64,000 nucleotides of DNA, taken from assembly GCA_900547555.1 (NCBI GenBank), contig URHG01000001.1:62001-126000 (forward strand), in the 5' to 3' direction. The notes under the pieces were generated by a model. The model had not been told where the DNA came from. It did no database searches and saw only the letters and a program-made list of their open reading frames with translations. The first letter of the stretch is position 1. Each line of letters starts with the position of its first letter. Origin of the DNA: an uncultured Porphyromonadaceae bacterium. GTDB lineage: Bacteria > Bacteroidota > Bacteroidia > Bacteroidales > UBA11471. Position numbers and translations under genes: made by a program. Shown here in pieces: positions 35,634 to 44,385 of the stretch.

Positions 35634-36503
35634 ATGAAAACGATTCCTGCATCAGAACTTATTCTCAATTCCGACGGGTCGGTATTCCATCTGCATTTGC
35701 TTCCCGAACAATTGGCCGATAAAGTGATATTGGTCGGAGACCCCGCCCGTGTCGATACCGTTGCATCGTACTTCGATGAGCGCGAGTGCGATGTATGCAA
35801 TCGGGAGTTCCATTCGATAACGGGGCGCTATAAAGGAAAACGGATTACCGTCGTTTCGCATGGAATAGGAACCGATAATATCGATATTGTACTCAACGAA
35901 CTCGATGCTTTGGCCAATATCGATCTCTCTACACGGACTGTAAAAAAAACATTACGGCAACTTACGCTGGTGCGCATCGGTACTTCGGGTGGCTTGCAGC
36001 CGCATGTTCCTATCGGAACTTATGTGGTGGCGGAGAAGTCTATCGGGTTCGATGGTGTACTCAATTTCTATGCCGGACGCGATAGTGTGAGCGATTTGGC
36101 GTTTGAGAAGGCATTTTGCGATTTTGTCGGTTGGAATCCGCAATGGGCGGCTCCCTATGTAGTTGATGCCGATGCCGATTTGGTGGCTCGTATTGCCGGC
36201 GATGAGATGGTGCGGGGAGTAACCATATCGGCCAATGGTTTCTATGCACCGCAGGGACGCGAGTTGCGTCTCCCGCCGGCCGATCCCGATCTGAATCGTA
36301 AAATCGAAGCATTCCGTTATGAGGGACGTATGATAACCAATTACGAAATGGAAAGCTCGGCGGTAGCCGGTCTTTCCCGCCTCATGGGGCATAAGGCCAT
36401 GACGGTTTGCTGTATCATCGCCAACCGTTTGTCCGGTAAAGCCGATGCCGGTTATAAAGGTACGGTCGAGGGTCTTATCGAGCTTGTTTTGCAGCGTATC
36501 TGA
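35634..36503 (+). CDS. Nucleoside phosphorylase (uridine phosphorylase-like)
   Basis: The start at 35634 (MKTIPASELILN) removes 63 spurious codons that run through repeats. The 289-residue protein belongs to the PNP/UDP family: VILVGDPARV at the phosphate site, VSHGIGTDN, IGTSGGLQP (ribose/base region) and NYEMESSAVAGL near the C-terminus with the conserved Glu-Met-Glu. It splits nucleosides with phosphate to give base and ribose 1-phosphate for salvage. Uridine is the likely substrate but purine nucleosides cannot be excluded. A TATATTTA -10-like box lies just upstream. Confidence 0.88.
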   Translation: MKTIPASELILNSDGSVFHLHLLPEQLADKVILVGDPARVDTVASYFDERECDVCNREFHSITGRYKGKRITVVSHGIGTDNIDIVLNELDALANIDLSTRTVKKTLRQLTLVRIGTSGGLQPHVPIGTYVVAEKSIGFDGVLNFYAGRDSVSDLAFEKAFCDFVGWNPQWAAPYVVDADADLVARIAGDEMVRGVTISANGFYAPQGRELRLPPADPDLNRKIEAFRYEGRMITNYEMESSAVAGLSRLMGHKAMTVCCIIANRLSGKADAGYKGTVEGLIELVLQRI

Positions 36504-36578
36504 TACCGTAAACTCCTGTGTCGCGGGAGGAAAGAGCAGAGAGAATTTAACGTGTTAAAGAGAGACAGCCTGAAAAGT

Positions 36579-36953
36579 ATGAATATCGAAGATTTTAGAA
36601 ACTATTGTCTTTCGTTCGACGGTGTGCACGATAAGATGCCGTTTGGAAAAGCTGTCTCTGAATACGACCGGAACATACTGGTTTTTTATGTGGCCAACAA
36701 GTGGTTTTGCTTTGTAAACATAGATGTGTTTGATTTTTGCTGTATAAAGAGTAATACGGCACAGATTGAAGATCTGCAAAACCGATACGAAGGTATAAAA
36801 CCGGGGTATCACATGAATAAGAAATATTGGATCAGCGTGTGTTTCAATGCCGATGTGCCGGATAAAGAGATAAAAGCGTTGGTGAAACAGTCGTATGATA
36901 TTGTCGTAGCCTCCTTGTCGAAAAAAGAAAAGGAGGCTTTACGCACTGTTTAA
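36579..36953 (+). CDS. MmcQ/YjbR-family protein
   Basis: The start at 36579 (MNIEDFRNYCLSF) is chosen because it begins the family's first helix; the frame is open for nine more codons. The 124-residue protein has the YjbR pattern: a GVHDKMPFG segment, FVNIDVFDFCCIKS, and GYHMNKKYWISVCF. The fold resembles a double-wing DNA-binding domain, but no function is established. It lies 75 bp after the nucleoside phosphorylase and may be co-transcribed; it converges with the lipoprotein gene. Confidence 0.85.
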   Translation: MNIEDFRNYCLSFDGVHDKMPFGKAVSEYDRNILVFYVANKWFCFVNIDVFDFCCIKSNTAQIEDLQNRYEGIKPGYHMNKKYWISVCFNADVPDKEIKALVKQSYDIVVASLSKKEKEALRTV

Positions 36954-36979
36954 GGCCGGATTTAGAGCGACGCTTCCCG

Positions 36980-37411
36980 TTAATGGAAATGGTATATCGG
37001 TGTTTGAGTGTTTTCTTGAATATTGTCGGTAGAGATGTATGTCCGGTATTCGCCGGCCGGCAAGTTGTATATTCTGAAATAGATCATAACATTCCTGTCG
37101 AAAGGATCGCTCCAACAAGCATCGCTTCCGTCGACATTTATCCATAGTTCATTACCTTGCCGTTTTACCGAAATATTTTCCACAGTTTGTGATTTCCTCA
37201 GGAAATATGTACTGTAACGACATAAATAGGTATCGGTGGAATCATGTTGGTATTGAAATGTGAAACCGATATCGTCTGTCAGATCCATTGTTTTTATGAA
37301 TTCCGTTTTTAGATCATATACAGGGATAATTTCCGTCTCCGCATTTTCCTTTGAACAACTGCATACGACTATCGCGATCAATAAGAGATTTATCGGTTTT
37401 ATGCGTTTCAT
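36980..37411 (-). CDS. Small putative lipoprotein
   Basis: Starting at 37411, the 143-residue product has a lipoprotein signal (MKRIKPINLLLIAIVVCSCSKEN) shown by the hydrophobic core and the CSCS lipobox. The remainder looks like one beta-rich domain with FTFQYQHDS, LWINVDGSDACW and YFRIYNLPAGEYRTYIST. No family is recognised. It is a single gene between convergent YjbR and the RNase G terminator. Base composition is somewhat more AT-rich than its neighbours by eye. Confidence 0.65.
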   Translation of the reverse strand: MKRIKPINLLLIAIVVCSCSKENAETEIIPVYDLKTEFIKTMDLTDDIGFTFQYQHDSTDTYLCRYSTYFLRKSQTVENISVKRQGNELWINVDGSDACWSDPFDRNVMIYFRIYNLPAGEYRTYISTDNIQENTQTPIYHFH

Positions 37412-37483
37412 GATATTTTTTTTATTAAAACGTATTATTGGTAACAATATTGTATTGTTTTCTATGTTTTTATATATAAAAAC

Positions 37484-37516
37484 AAATGACTCTGTAAATA
37501 CTTTACAGAGTCATTT
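37484..37516 (-). terminator. Terminator of the RNase G gene
   Basis: AAATGACTCTGTAAA pairs exactly with TTTACAGAGTCATTT around TAC, 21 bp beyond the stop codon at 37538, with T-rich sequence in the minus direction. Confidence 0.8.
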
Positions 37517-37537
37517 TCCGGGAAAAAGAGATGGCGG

Positions 37538-39109
37538 TTATTTGATTTCTATCTCTTCTTTGAGGTCTATTTCGTGGCCTTCGCTATCGTATATTTTATA
37601 TTCGAGCAGGGCCAAAGACTGATTGGGAATGAGTTTGAACCGTCGGGTGTATTTGCTTTTCCACTTCCAGTAGAGGGAAAAGAATCCCTGGTTGATGTAC
37701 GCTGCTATGTACGGGTGTACATGTAAGGAAAATTTCTTCACTTTGAATTTTCTCACCAGAAAAGCGATTTTGGCTTCGAGATGGTCGGTAAAGAGTATCG
37801 AAGGCGGGATCTTGCCTTTGCCGTTGCAAACGGGACAATCCTCATCGGTCATGATGTCGAGAGCGGGACGCACACGGTGGCGGGTAATCTGCATGAGGCC
37901 GAACTTGCTGAGCGGCAGAATATTGTGCCGGGCCCGGTCGCTTTCCATCAGTTCCCGCATACGGTCGTAGAGTTTCTGCCGGTTTTCGGCACTGTTCATA
38001 TCGATGTAGTCGATAACGATGATACCTCCCATATCTCGTAGCCGCAACTGGCGGGCTATCTCTTCGGCCGCCGCCATATTCACCTCGAAGGCGGTGTTTT
38101 CTTGGTCGGCGTTGGGTTTGGAGCGGTTACCGCTGTTTACGTCGATGACGTGGAGTGCTTCGGTGTGTTCGATGATGAGGTAGGCTCCATTCTTGAATGA
38201 AATCGTTTTACCGAACGACGATTTGATTTGCTTCGTAATGGCAAAGTGATCGAAGATGGGAACATCGTCGGAGTACAATTTCACGATCTCTTTGCATTCG
38301 GGTGCAATGATATTTACATAATCGTGGATTTGCTGGAAAGTCTCTTTGTCGTTGACATAGATATTTTCGAAAGAGGGGTTGAAAATATCTCTTAACAGGC
38401 CTACGGCGCGGCCGGTCTCTTCATAGATGAGCGACGGTGCTTTGGCTTTTTGCAGTTTTACGAGGCTCTCTTCCCAGCGTTTCACCAGCGTTTTCATTTC
38501 GTTGTCGAGTTCGGCAACGCGTTTGCCTTCGGCGACGGTACGTACGATGACACCGAAGTTTTGAGGTTTGATACTGTGGATAAGCTGGCGTAAGCGGGTT
38601 TTCTCTTCGTTCGATTTTATTTTTTGTGAGACCGATACTTTGTCGGCAAATGGAATCAGTACCAAGAATCTCCCGGCAAAAGACAACTCTGCCGTGAGGC
38701 GTGGCCCTTTGGTAGAGATGGGCTCTTTGGTGATTTGTACCAGAATTTCTTGGCCTACGGAGAGTAAATCGCCGATCGTTCCCTCTTTGTCGAGTTCCTT
38801 CTGCAATTTGAATTTGGGCAGGGAAAGCACATGTTTGCGGTCGGATAGCGACTGCTTGGTAAATTTGGCACTCGATGTGAAGAACGGGCCTAAGTCCTGA
38901 TAGTGAAGAAATGCATCTTTGTCGTAACCTATATCGATGAATGCAGCGTTCAGTCCCGGCATCAGTTTCTTGACTTTTCCCAAGTAGATATCGCCCAGTG
39001 CAAACGATATGTTGCAGGGCTCTTTTTGCAGCTCGACCAACCGCTTGTCGTTGAGCAACGCGATAGATACCTCTTTGGGTTGTACGTCTACGACTAATTC
39101 GCTTGACAC
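37538..39109 (-). CDS. rng: Ribonuclease E/G family endoribonuclease
   Basis: This 523-residue protein is the RNase G length class. It has an N-terminal S1-type region with GDIYLGKVKKLMPGLNAAFIDIG, the catalytic DNase-I-like part with HVIDVNSGNRS and IIVIDYIDMNS, whose Asp residues bind Mg2+, and the zinc-link DCPVCNGKGKI. It is expected to process rRNA and start mRNA decay by cutting single-stranded AU-rich RNA. It follows the small COX24-like gene, after a weak terminator. Confidence 0.93.
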   Translation of the reverse strand: MSSELVVDVQPKEVSIALLNDKRLVELQKEPCNISFALGDIYLGKVKKLMPGLNAAFIDIGYDKDAFLHYQDLGPFFTSSAKFTKQSLSDRKHVLSLPKFKLQKELDKEGTIGDLLSVGQEILVQITKEPISTKGPRLTAELSFAGRFLVLIPFADKVSVSQKIKSNEEKTRLRQLIHSIKPQNFGVIVRTVAEGKRVAELDNEMKTLVKRWEESLVKLQKAKAPSLIYEETGRAVGLLRDIFNPSFENIYVNDKETFQQIHDYVNIIAPECKEIVKLYSDDVPIFDHFAITKQIKSSFGKTISFKNGAYLIIEHTEALHVIDVNSGNRSKPNADQENTAFEVNMAAAEEIARQLRLRDMGGIIVIDYIDMNSAENRQKLYDRMRELMESDRARHNILPLSKFGLMQITRHRVRPALDIMTDEDCPVCNGKGKIPPSILFTDHLEAKIAFLVRKFKVKKFSLHVHPYIAAYINQGFFSLYWKWKSKYTRRFKLIPNQSLALLEYKIYDSEGHEIDLKEEIEIK

Positions 39110-39165
39110 GTCGGGAATGTTTTGAGGTTACTTGTGGGTAACAGGGTGATGCTTAAAAGGCAAAA

Positions 39166-39196
39166 GACAAACTCTTGAACGAGTCAGGAGTCTGTC
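39166..39196 (-). terminator. Terminator after the HU and COX24-like genes
   Basis: A 9-bp stem (GACAAACTC with GAGTCTGTC, one G.U pair) with a 13-base loop is followed on the minus strand by TTTT. It lies 38 bp after the stop of the small gene. Confidence 0.55.
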
Positions 39197-39233
39197 CTTT
39201 GTTTGTTTTATTACAGCTAAGAAGGTAAAAAGT

Positions 39234-39326
39234 TTACTTTTTCTTCTTATGTCTGTTTTTTCTCAGTCTTTTTTTACGTTTGTGTGTTGCCATTTTATGG
39301 CCTTTTCTTTTTTTTCCGCTGGGCAT
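39234..39326 (-). CDS. 30-residue basic protein of the AURKAIP1/COX24 (mS38-like) type
   Basis: An ATG at 39326 opens a 30-codon frame: it starts MPSGKKRKGHKMATHKRKK and continues with RLRKNRHKKKK. About two thirds of the residues are Lys or Arg, with His and no acidic residues. Nearly identical tiny proteins are annotated across Bacteroidota as AURKAIP1/COX24-domain proteins, related to the C-terminus of mitochondrial ribosomal protein mS38, so a ribosome-bound role is plausible. It lies between HU (55 bp upstream) and the RNase G gene. It is short enough to be missed by most gene callers. An internal Met at residue 12 could also start. Confidence 0.8.
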   Translation of the reverse strand: MPSGKKRKGHKMATHKRKKRLRKNRHKKKK

Positions 39327-39381
39327 GGTTATATGCGTTTAATATGTTAATAAAATTGATTACTTTAGAACGTTACACGGC

Positions 39382-39654
39382 TTATTTTACCTCACTCATG
39401 AAGGTTTTGGCGGGTTTGAATGCCGGGATATTATGTTCGGGTATGATGATGGTCGTGCTTTTGGAAATATTGCGAGCGGTCTTTTGGGCTCTTCTTTTCA
39501 CGATGAAACTACCGAAGCCTCTCAGGTATACATTGTTGCCTTTGGCCAAAGATCCTTTTACCGATTCCATAAATTGTTCAACGGTGGCCAATACGATAGC
39601 TTTCTCGATTCCTGTATTTTTTGAAATCTCGTTTACGATGTCTGCCTTAGTCAT
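39382..39654 (-). CDS. HU-family DNA-binding protein
   Basis: This 90-residue protein starts MTKADIVNEISKNTGI and contains the HU/IHF signature GFGSFIVKRR at about residues 46-55, followed by a beta-arm with NISKSTTIIIPEHNIPAFKPAK. It bends and compacts DNA as a dimer. It has a matching promoter upstream and is followed by the COX24-like gene. Assignment as HU rather than IHF is by length and by the arm sequence. Confidence 0.95.
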   Translation of the reverse strand: MTKADIVNEISKNTGIEKAIVLATVEQFMESVKGSLAKGNNVYLRGFGSFIVKRRAQKTARNISKSTTIIIPEHNIPAFKPAKTFMSEVK

Positions 39655-39700
39655 TGTTTTTTGTTTTTATATTGATTAGCGTTTTTAATTTTTTGGTTTG

Positions 39701-39708
39701 CAAATATA
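39701..39708 (-). promoter_or_regulatory. Candidate -7 box for the HU gene
   Basis: The minus strand reads TATATTTG 46 bp before the HU start, an exact TAnnTTTG match. Confidence 0.5.
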
Positions 39709-39857
39709 TAGCTTTTTCTCTTTCCTGCGAACGAATTTGAAAATTTTTTCTTCTCAAATTCTGTACCTTAATTTGCAAAACGGGTGCAAATATCGGAATA
39801 ATTTTTGAGATTAGCTCTTTTTAGTTCCGGAATATTTGTCGGTGAATTATACCTCTT

Positions 39858-40481
39858 TTACCGGACGAATCGTTTTCCGTTCCATGTGTAAGAGAGGGGC
39901 GTTTTTCTCAACAGCGGCGAAAGGCGTTCGTAGATTTCTTCGGGAAGATAAGTTTTGAGATCTTCCCGGGCTTGCAGAGTCTTCCCGCTGATAATGTATG
40001 AGACGGGTAGCATATCGATGAGGTCGGCGGCCTGTCGAGTCGCTTTTTTCGAGCTTTTGTTCAGGAACGTTTCTGCGGTCGGAGCCGTGAAAATTTTACC
40101 GTTCTCTATCGGTTGCCATCGGGTATCGTAAAAGGTGATGCGGCTGTCTTGTGCGGGTAGCGATACGGTGTGAATGACGGCGATGATTCCGACAGTGTCG
40201 GCTACCGGCAGCAGGGCGATTTGTATGGCCGACGAGGACGACAGTTTTACGGTAACCTGCATATCGTCGATCGTATCGATGAGAACTTCTCCTCCTAACT
40301 GATTGACTACGTGGTGGGCGACTCCCGCATTGTGAAAATCGATCAGGTCTTTACGTTGGTTTTCGTCGAGTTGCGGAATGAGTTGTGCCGGAGCCGAAAT
40401 GAAATAGGCGTCTATCGTATGTCCGGCATATATTGCTGTCACAGAGAATAGGAGCAGGGCAAGGAGTACGGTTTTTCGCAT
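39858..40481 (-). CDS. DUF3256-family exported protein
   Basis: The start at 40481 gives a signal peptide (MRKTVLLALLLFSVTAIYA) and a 207-residue product; the frame is open eight codons upstream. The sequence IDAYFISAPAQLIPQLDENQRKD at the N-terminus and VADTVGIIAVIHTVSLPAQDS in the middle fit DUF3256, a Bacteroidales periplasmic family without known function. It is the last gene of speA-truA-DMT-DUF3256, 36 bp after the DMT stop. Confidence 0.75.
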   Translation of the reverse strand: MRKTVLLALLLFSVTAIYAGHTIDAYFISAPAQLIPQLDENQRKDLIDFHNAGVAHHVVNQLGGEVLIDTIDDMQVTVKLSSSSAIQIALLPVADTVGIIAVIHTVSLPAQDSRITFYDTRWQPIENGKIFTAPTAETFLNKSSKKATRQAADLIDMLPVSYIISGKTLQAREDLKTYLPEEIYERLSPLLRKTPLSYTWNGKRFVR

Positions 40482-40517
40482 ATTCTGATTATTAAGTCGT
40501 AACAAATATAACTAATT

Positions 40518-41417
40518 TTATCGGGTTCCCAAATAGAGGAAGTACATTCCGATGAGTACAAGCAGCAGGTCGATGGCTTTGCTGCGGATATTTTTTTCGT
40601 GGAAGAACAGTGCGCCGAAAAGGAAACTGACGACCACGCCGCTGCGACGGGCCATCGACACGATAGAAATCATAGACCCGGGAAAGCTCAATGCATAGAA
40701 ATAAATAAAATCGGCTGCCACGAGGAAAAGCGATATGAAAAAGATACTCCACCGCCAGCGGAAAGGTGTGGTTTCATTTCTCTTCTTGTACCAAATGAGA
40801 AGTATGATAAACATGATGACCATCTGGTAGTAGGTATACCATACTTGTACGACCATGCGATCGAATCCGCCCGAGATGAGATATTTGTCGTATAATGCAC
40901 TGATGGCACCCGTGATAGTGGCCAGCACGATATAGTATATCCACTTGTCGTGGCTGAACCGTATCCCTTCTTTTTTACCGGCCGAAGAAAGCATGAAAAA
41001 GGAAACGATCGAGATAATGACACCGATCCACTGGTAGAAGTTGAGCCTTTCTCCGAAAATGAGCAATGCTCCCAACAATGTGAGAACGGGCTGGGACGCT
41101 TTGATCGTACCGGCAATCGTTATGGGCAGATGTTTCATGGCAAAATAGGCGAACGTCCATGAAGAGAGTACGATGACGGCTTTGAGCATCACATAGAGAT
41201 GCGTTACGAAATCGGCCCGAGGAACGTAAAATAGCGTTCCTTCGATTAGTTCGGGATTAAAGCGGGAGAGCAGCACGGCCGGGAGGAAAAGCGCACTGCA
41301 AAATACAGTGTTCAGAAATAGTATGGGAAGGACGGCGTTGTTGTTGAGTGCCAATTTTTTGAATACTTCGTACATACCCAGCAGAGCTGCCGAGATAAAA
41401 GCGAGAATCAACCACAT
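40518..41417 (-). CDS. EamA/DMT-superfamily transporter
   Basis: This 299-residue inner-membrane protein has about ten hydrophobic segments and two EamA repeats. MWLILAFISAALLGMYEVFKKLAL starts the first, and GTIKASQPVLTLLGALLIFGERL is the typical end of the first repeat (ASQPVLTLLGAL shown). Such carriers export or import small metabolites; no substrate can be read. It lies 12 bp after truA. Confidence 0.87.
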   Translation of the reverse strand: MWLILAFISAALLGMYEVFKKLALNNNAVLPILFLNTVFCSALFLPAVLLSRFNPELIEGTLFYVPRADFVTHLYVMLKAVIVLSSWTFAYFAMKHLPITIAGTIKASQPVLTLLGALLIFGERLNFYQWIGVIISIVSFFMLSSAGKKEGIRFSHDKWIYYIVLATITGAISALYDKYLISGGFDRMVVQVWYTYYQMVIMFIILLIWYKKRNETTPFRWRWSIFFISLFLVAADFIYFYALSFPGSMISIVSMARRSGVVVSFLFGALFFHEKNIRSKAIDLLLVLIGMYFLYLGTR

Positions 41418-41429
41418 AACAAATCTTTT

Positions 41430-42206
41430 TTATCGTAAAAACAATTCTTCGGGATAGGTAATGCCGGTCAGGAAAAGAGCGTTTCCGGGAGCTGACGTAC
41501 CGGCTTTGCAACGGTCGCGGGCTTCGATGACAGATCGGAAATCTTCGATCGATAATTTTCCCCGTCCTACTTCTACGAGAGTGCCTACGATGGCCCGTAC
41601 CATATTGCGAAGGAAACGGTCGGCCGTGATTTCAAATACGAGCTCGTTTCCCGAGAGGGTCCATGCGGCGTGGGTGATGCGGCAGTTATTGGTCTTCACG
41701 TCGGTATGCAGTTTGCTGAAACTGGTGAAGTCGGTGTATTGCAACAAATGACTGGCCGCCTCGTTCATACGGTCAATATCGAGCGTCTTGCCGGCCATTG
41801 TCCAACGGTATTTCCCCTCGAATGGATTTTTCTCGTACGAGATATAATAGCGATAGGTCCTCGACAATGCGTCGAAACGGCTGTGTGCATCGGGTTTCAC
41901 CGGACGGATATGGTATATGACAATGTCCGGCGGAAGCACCCGATTGAGCCTATGCACCCACTCTCCCGCATTATCGAGGGAGTGAGGCATATCTGCGTGT
42001 GCGACCATCAGTCGGGCATGTACTCCTGCATCGGTGCGTCCGGCTCCCGTAACGGCTATGTCGCAACGCAAGAGCAGGGAAAAGGCTTTCTCTATACATG
42101 CTTGTATAGAAATGCCGTTTGGCTGACGTTGCCAGCCGTGATAGGCTGTGCCGTCGTAGGCGAGGTAGATGAAATAACGATATGTCCTGTATCCGGTTTC
42201 GGACAT
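41430..42206 (-). CDS. truA: tRNA pseudouridine(38-40) synthase
   Basis: This 258-residue protein has the TruA signature [18 protein letters not shown], the catalytic Asp in [12 protein letters not shown] (about residue 60), and [17 protein letters not shown] near the C-terminus. It isomerises uridines in the tRNA anticodon stem-loop. It lies 6 bp after speA and 12 bp before the DMT gene, so translation is probably coupled. Confidence 0.96.
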   Translation of the reverse strand: MSETGYRTYRYFIYLAYDGTAYHGWQRQPNGISIQACIEKAFSLLLRCDIAVTGAGRTDAGVHARLMVAHADMPHSLDNAGEWVHRLNRVLPPDIVIYHIRPVKPDAHSRFDALSRTYRYYISYEKNPFEGKYRWTMAGKTLDIDRMNEAASHLLQYTDFTSFSKLHTDVKTNNCRITHAAWTLSGNELVFEITADRFLRNMVRAIVGTLVEVGRGKLSIEDFRSVIEARDRCKAGTSAPGNALFLTGITYPEELFLR

Positions 42207-42212
42207 GACCGC

Positions 42213-44111
42213 TTAATCTTTTTCAAGGTAAGTATATCCGTAAAGACCGGAACGGTAGTTCGACAGGAATTCTCTACCTTCTTCGGGTGTGATTACCCCC
42301 GATTTCATCGAAGTCGTAACCCATGTTTCTACGCTGCGTACCATCTTCTTGGGATTGTATTGTACATAATCGAGAACTTCGGCTACGGTTTCTCCGTCGA
42401 TGACTTGATCTACTTCATATCGGTCTTTGTAGACGCTTACATGTACGGCATTGGTATCGCCGAAAAGGTTGTGCAGGTCGCCTAAAATCTCCTGATAGGC
42501 CCCGACCAAAAATACGCCGATATAGTACGGCTCTTTGGTGCTGAGCGCGTGTACCGGTAGGTGGTAGCTGAAATTTTTCGTAGAGATGAAGTTGTCGATT
42601 TTTCCGTCGGAGTCGCAGGTAATATCCTGTAAGGTTGCCGAGCGGTTGGGCTTTTCATCGAGTCGGCTGATGGGCATGATCGGGAAAATCTGATCGATAG
42701 CCCACGAATCGGGCAGCGACTGGAAAAGAGAGAAGTTACAGAAGTACTTATCGGGCAACATTTTGGCGATCTTCTTCAATTCCTCGGGAGCGTGTTTTAT
42801 TTCATTGGCCATGTCGTAAACATCGCGGGCAATCGACCAGAAAAGCCGTTCGATTTGTGCGCGTGTGCGTAGGTCGATAAGCCCGAGACCGAAAAGGTCG
42901 AGCGCTTCTTCCCGTATTTGCAAGGCATCGTGCCAAGTCTCGATCAGTCGCGGCTGATTGAGATTGTCCCAAGAATTGTAAAGTTCACGCACCAGTTCAT
43001 GATCGTTTTCAGAGATTTCGGTGTCTTCGTCCCACTCCGGAAGTGTCGTGGTTTCGAGGACTTCAAAGATCAATACCGAGTGATGTGCCGTCAACGAACG
43101 GCCCGACTCAGTGATGATATTGGGTTGTGGGAGGTCGTTTTTGGCACAGACATCGACCAGTGTCCATATCGAGTCGTTTACGTATTCTTGTATCGAATAG
43201 TTCATACTGCTCTCGCTTGTCGACGAGCGGGTACCGTCGTAGTCGACACCCAAACCTCCGCCTATATCGACAAGTTCGATGTTGTACCCCATCTTGTAGA
43301 GTTGCACATAAAATTGCGATGCTTCGCGTAAAGCATTTTTGATGAGGCGTATTTTGGTAACTTGGCTGCCTATGTGGAAGTGAATGAGTTTGAGGCAGTC
43401 TTTCATTTTATTCTTTTCGAGTATATCGAGAGCTTCGAGCAGTTCGCTCGAATTGAGGCCGAATTTGCTGACATCTCCCCCCGAGTCTTCCCATTTTCCG
43501 CTTCCCGAACTGGCCAGTTTGATGCGAATTCCTATGTTGGGTCTGATTTTCAACCGTTTGGCAATCGTTGCGATGAGATGCAGTTCGTTTAGTTTCTCGA
43601 CAACGAGAAAAATACGACGACCCATTTTTTGTGCCAATAAAGCCAGTTCGATATAATTCTCGTCTTTGTATCCGTTGCAGATAATCAAGGAGTTCGAATC
43701 GATATTGATGGCAAGAACGGCGTGCAGTTCGGGTTTGGAGCCGGCTTCAAGACCGATATTGAATTTCTTTCCGTGACTGACGATTTCTTCTACCACAGGA
43801 CTCATTTGATTGACTTTGATCGGGTAGATGATGAAATTCTGGGCCGTGTAACCGTATTCGGTAGCAGCTTGTTTGAAGCAATTGGAGATTTTCTCGATGC
43901 GGTTATCGAGAATGTCGGGGAAGCGTACCAGGATAGGAGCCGGAACATCTCTTACCTGTAACTCGTCCATCAGTTCTTTTAAGTCGACGGCAGCGGCTCC
44001 TTCTTTGGGGGTAACCGTTACATGCCCTTTTTCGTTGATGGAAAAATACTTTAATCCCCAGCCGGTGATGTTGTACAACTCGGCCGAATCTTCAATACGC
44101 CATTTTCTCAT
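42213..44111 (-). CDS. speA: Biosynthetic arginine decarboxylase
   Basis: This 632-residue PLP-dependent fold-III decarboxylase matches the large SpeA type (E. coli 658). FIIYPIKVNQ contains the PLP-lysine; HIGSQVTKI, GGGLGVDYDGT and ESGRSLTAHHSV bind the cofactor and substrate. It makes agmatine from arginine for polyamine synthesis in the cytoplasm. It is the first gene of a four-gene block and has a candidate promoter 85 bp upstream. Confidence 0.95.
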   Translation of the reverse strand: MRKWRIEDSAELYNITGWGLKYFSINEKGHVTVTPKEGAAAVDLKELMDELQVRDVPAPILVRFPDILDNRIEKISNCFKQAATEYGYTAQNFIIYPIKVNQMSPVVEEIVSHGKKFNIGLEAGSKPELHAVLAINIDSNSLIICNGYKDENYIELALLAQKMGRRIFLVVEKLNELHLIATIAKRLKIRPNIGIRIKLASSGSGKWEDSGGDVSKFGLNSSELLEALDILEKNKMKDCLKLIHFHIGSQVTKIRLIKNALREASQFYVQLYKMGYNIELVDIGGGLGVDYDGTRSSTSESSMNYSIQEYVNDSIWTLVDVCAKNDLPQPNIITESGRSLTAHHSVLIFEVLETTTLPEWDEDTEISENDHELVRELYNSWDNLNQPRLIETWHDALQIREEALDLFGLGLIDLRTRAQIERLFWSIARDVYDMANEIKHAPEELKKIAKMLPDKYFCNFSLFQSLPDSWAIDQIFPIMPISRLDEKPNRSATLQDITCDSDGKIDNFISTKNFSYHLPVHALSTKEPYYIGVFLVGAYQEILGDLHNLFGDTNAVHVSVYKDRYEVDQVIDGETVAEVLDYVQYNPKKMVRSVETWVTTSMKSGVITPEEGREFLSNYRSGLYGYTYLEKD

Positions 44112-44195
44112 TCCGTTCTCGTATTAAATAAAAATTCGTATTTCTAAAATGTTAAACAATCTCTTGGGTTGAAGTGTTTTGCTTTTAAAACCATG

Positions 44196-44203
44196 CAAAA
44201 GTA
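44196..44203 (-). promoter_or_regulatory. Candidate -7 box for speA
   Basis: The minus strand reads TACTTTTG 84 bp before the speA start. The rest of the divergent gap 44112-44385 contains the fba promoter and is otherwise AT-rich without further features. Confidence 0.4.
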
Positions 44204-44330
44204 GAGATAAAAAATGAACTTCTGCAAGAAGTTGCCGAAATATTGGTTTTTTCGACTTTTTTTCTGTAAGTCGCATCTTTTTTTCATCTGAAACGGGAGT
44301 CAAATACCGATATTATTTTCTATATTTGCG

Positions 44331-44338
44331 AAACATAG
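44331..44338 (+). promoter_or_regulatory. Candidate -7 box for fba
   Basis: TATATTTG lies 47 bp before the fba ATG and matches TAnnTTTG exactly. Confidence 0.5.
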
Positions 44339-44385
44339 ATGTGAAAAACGAAGAGTATTCAATCTTTAAATAAAATAATTTTAGT

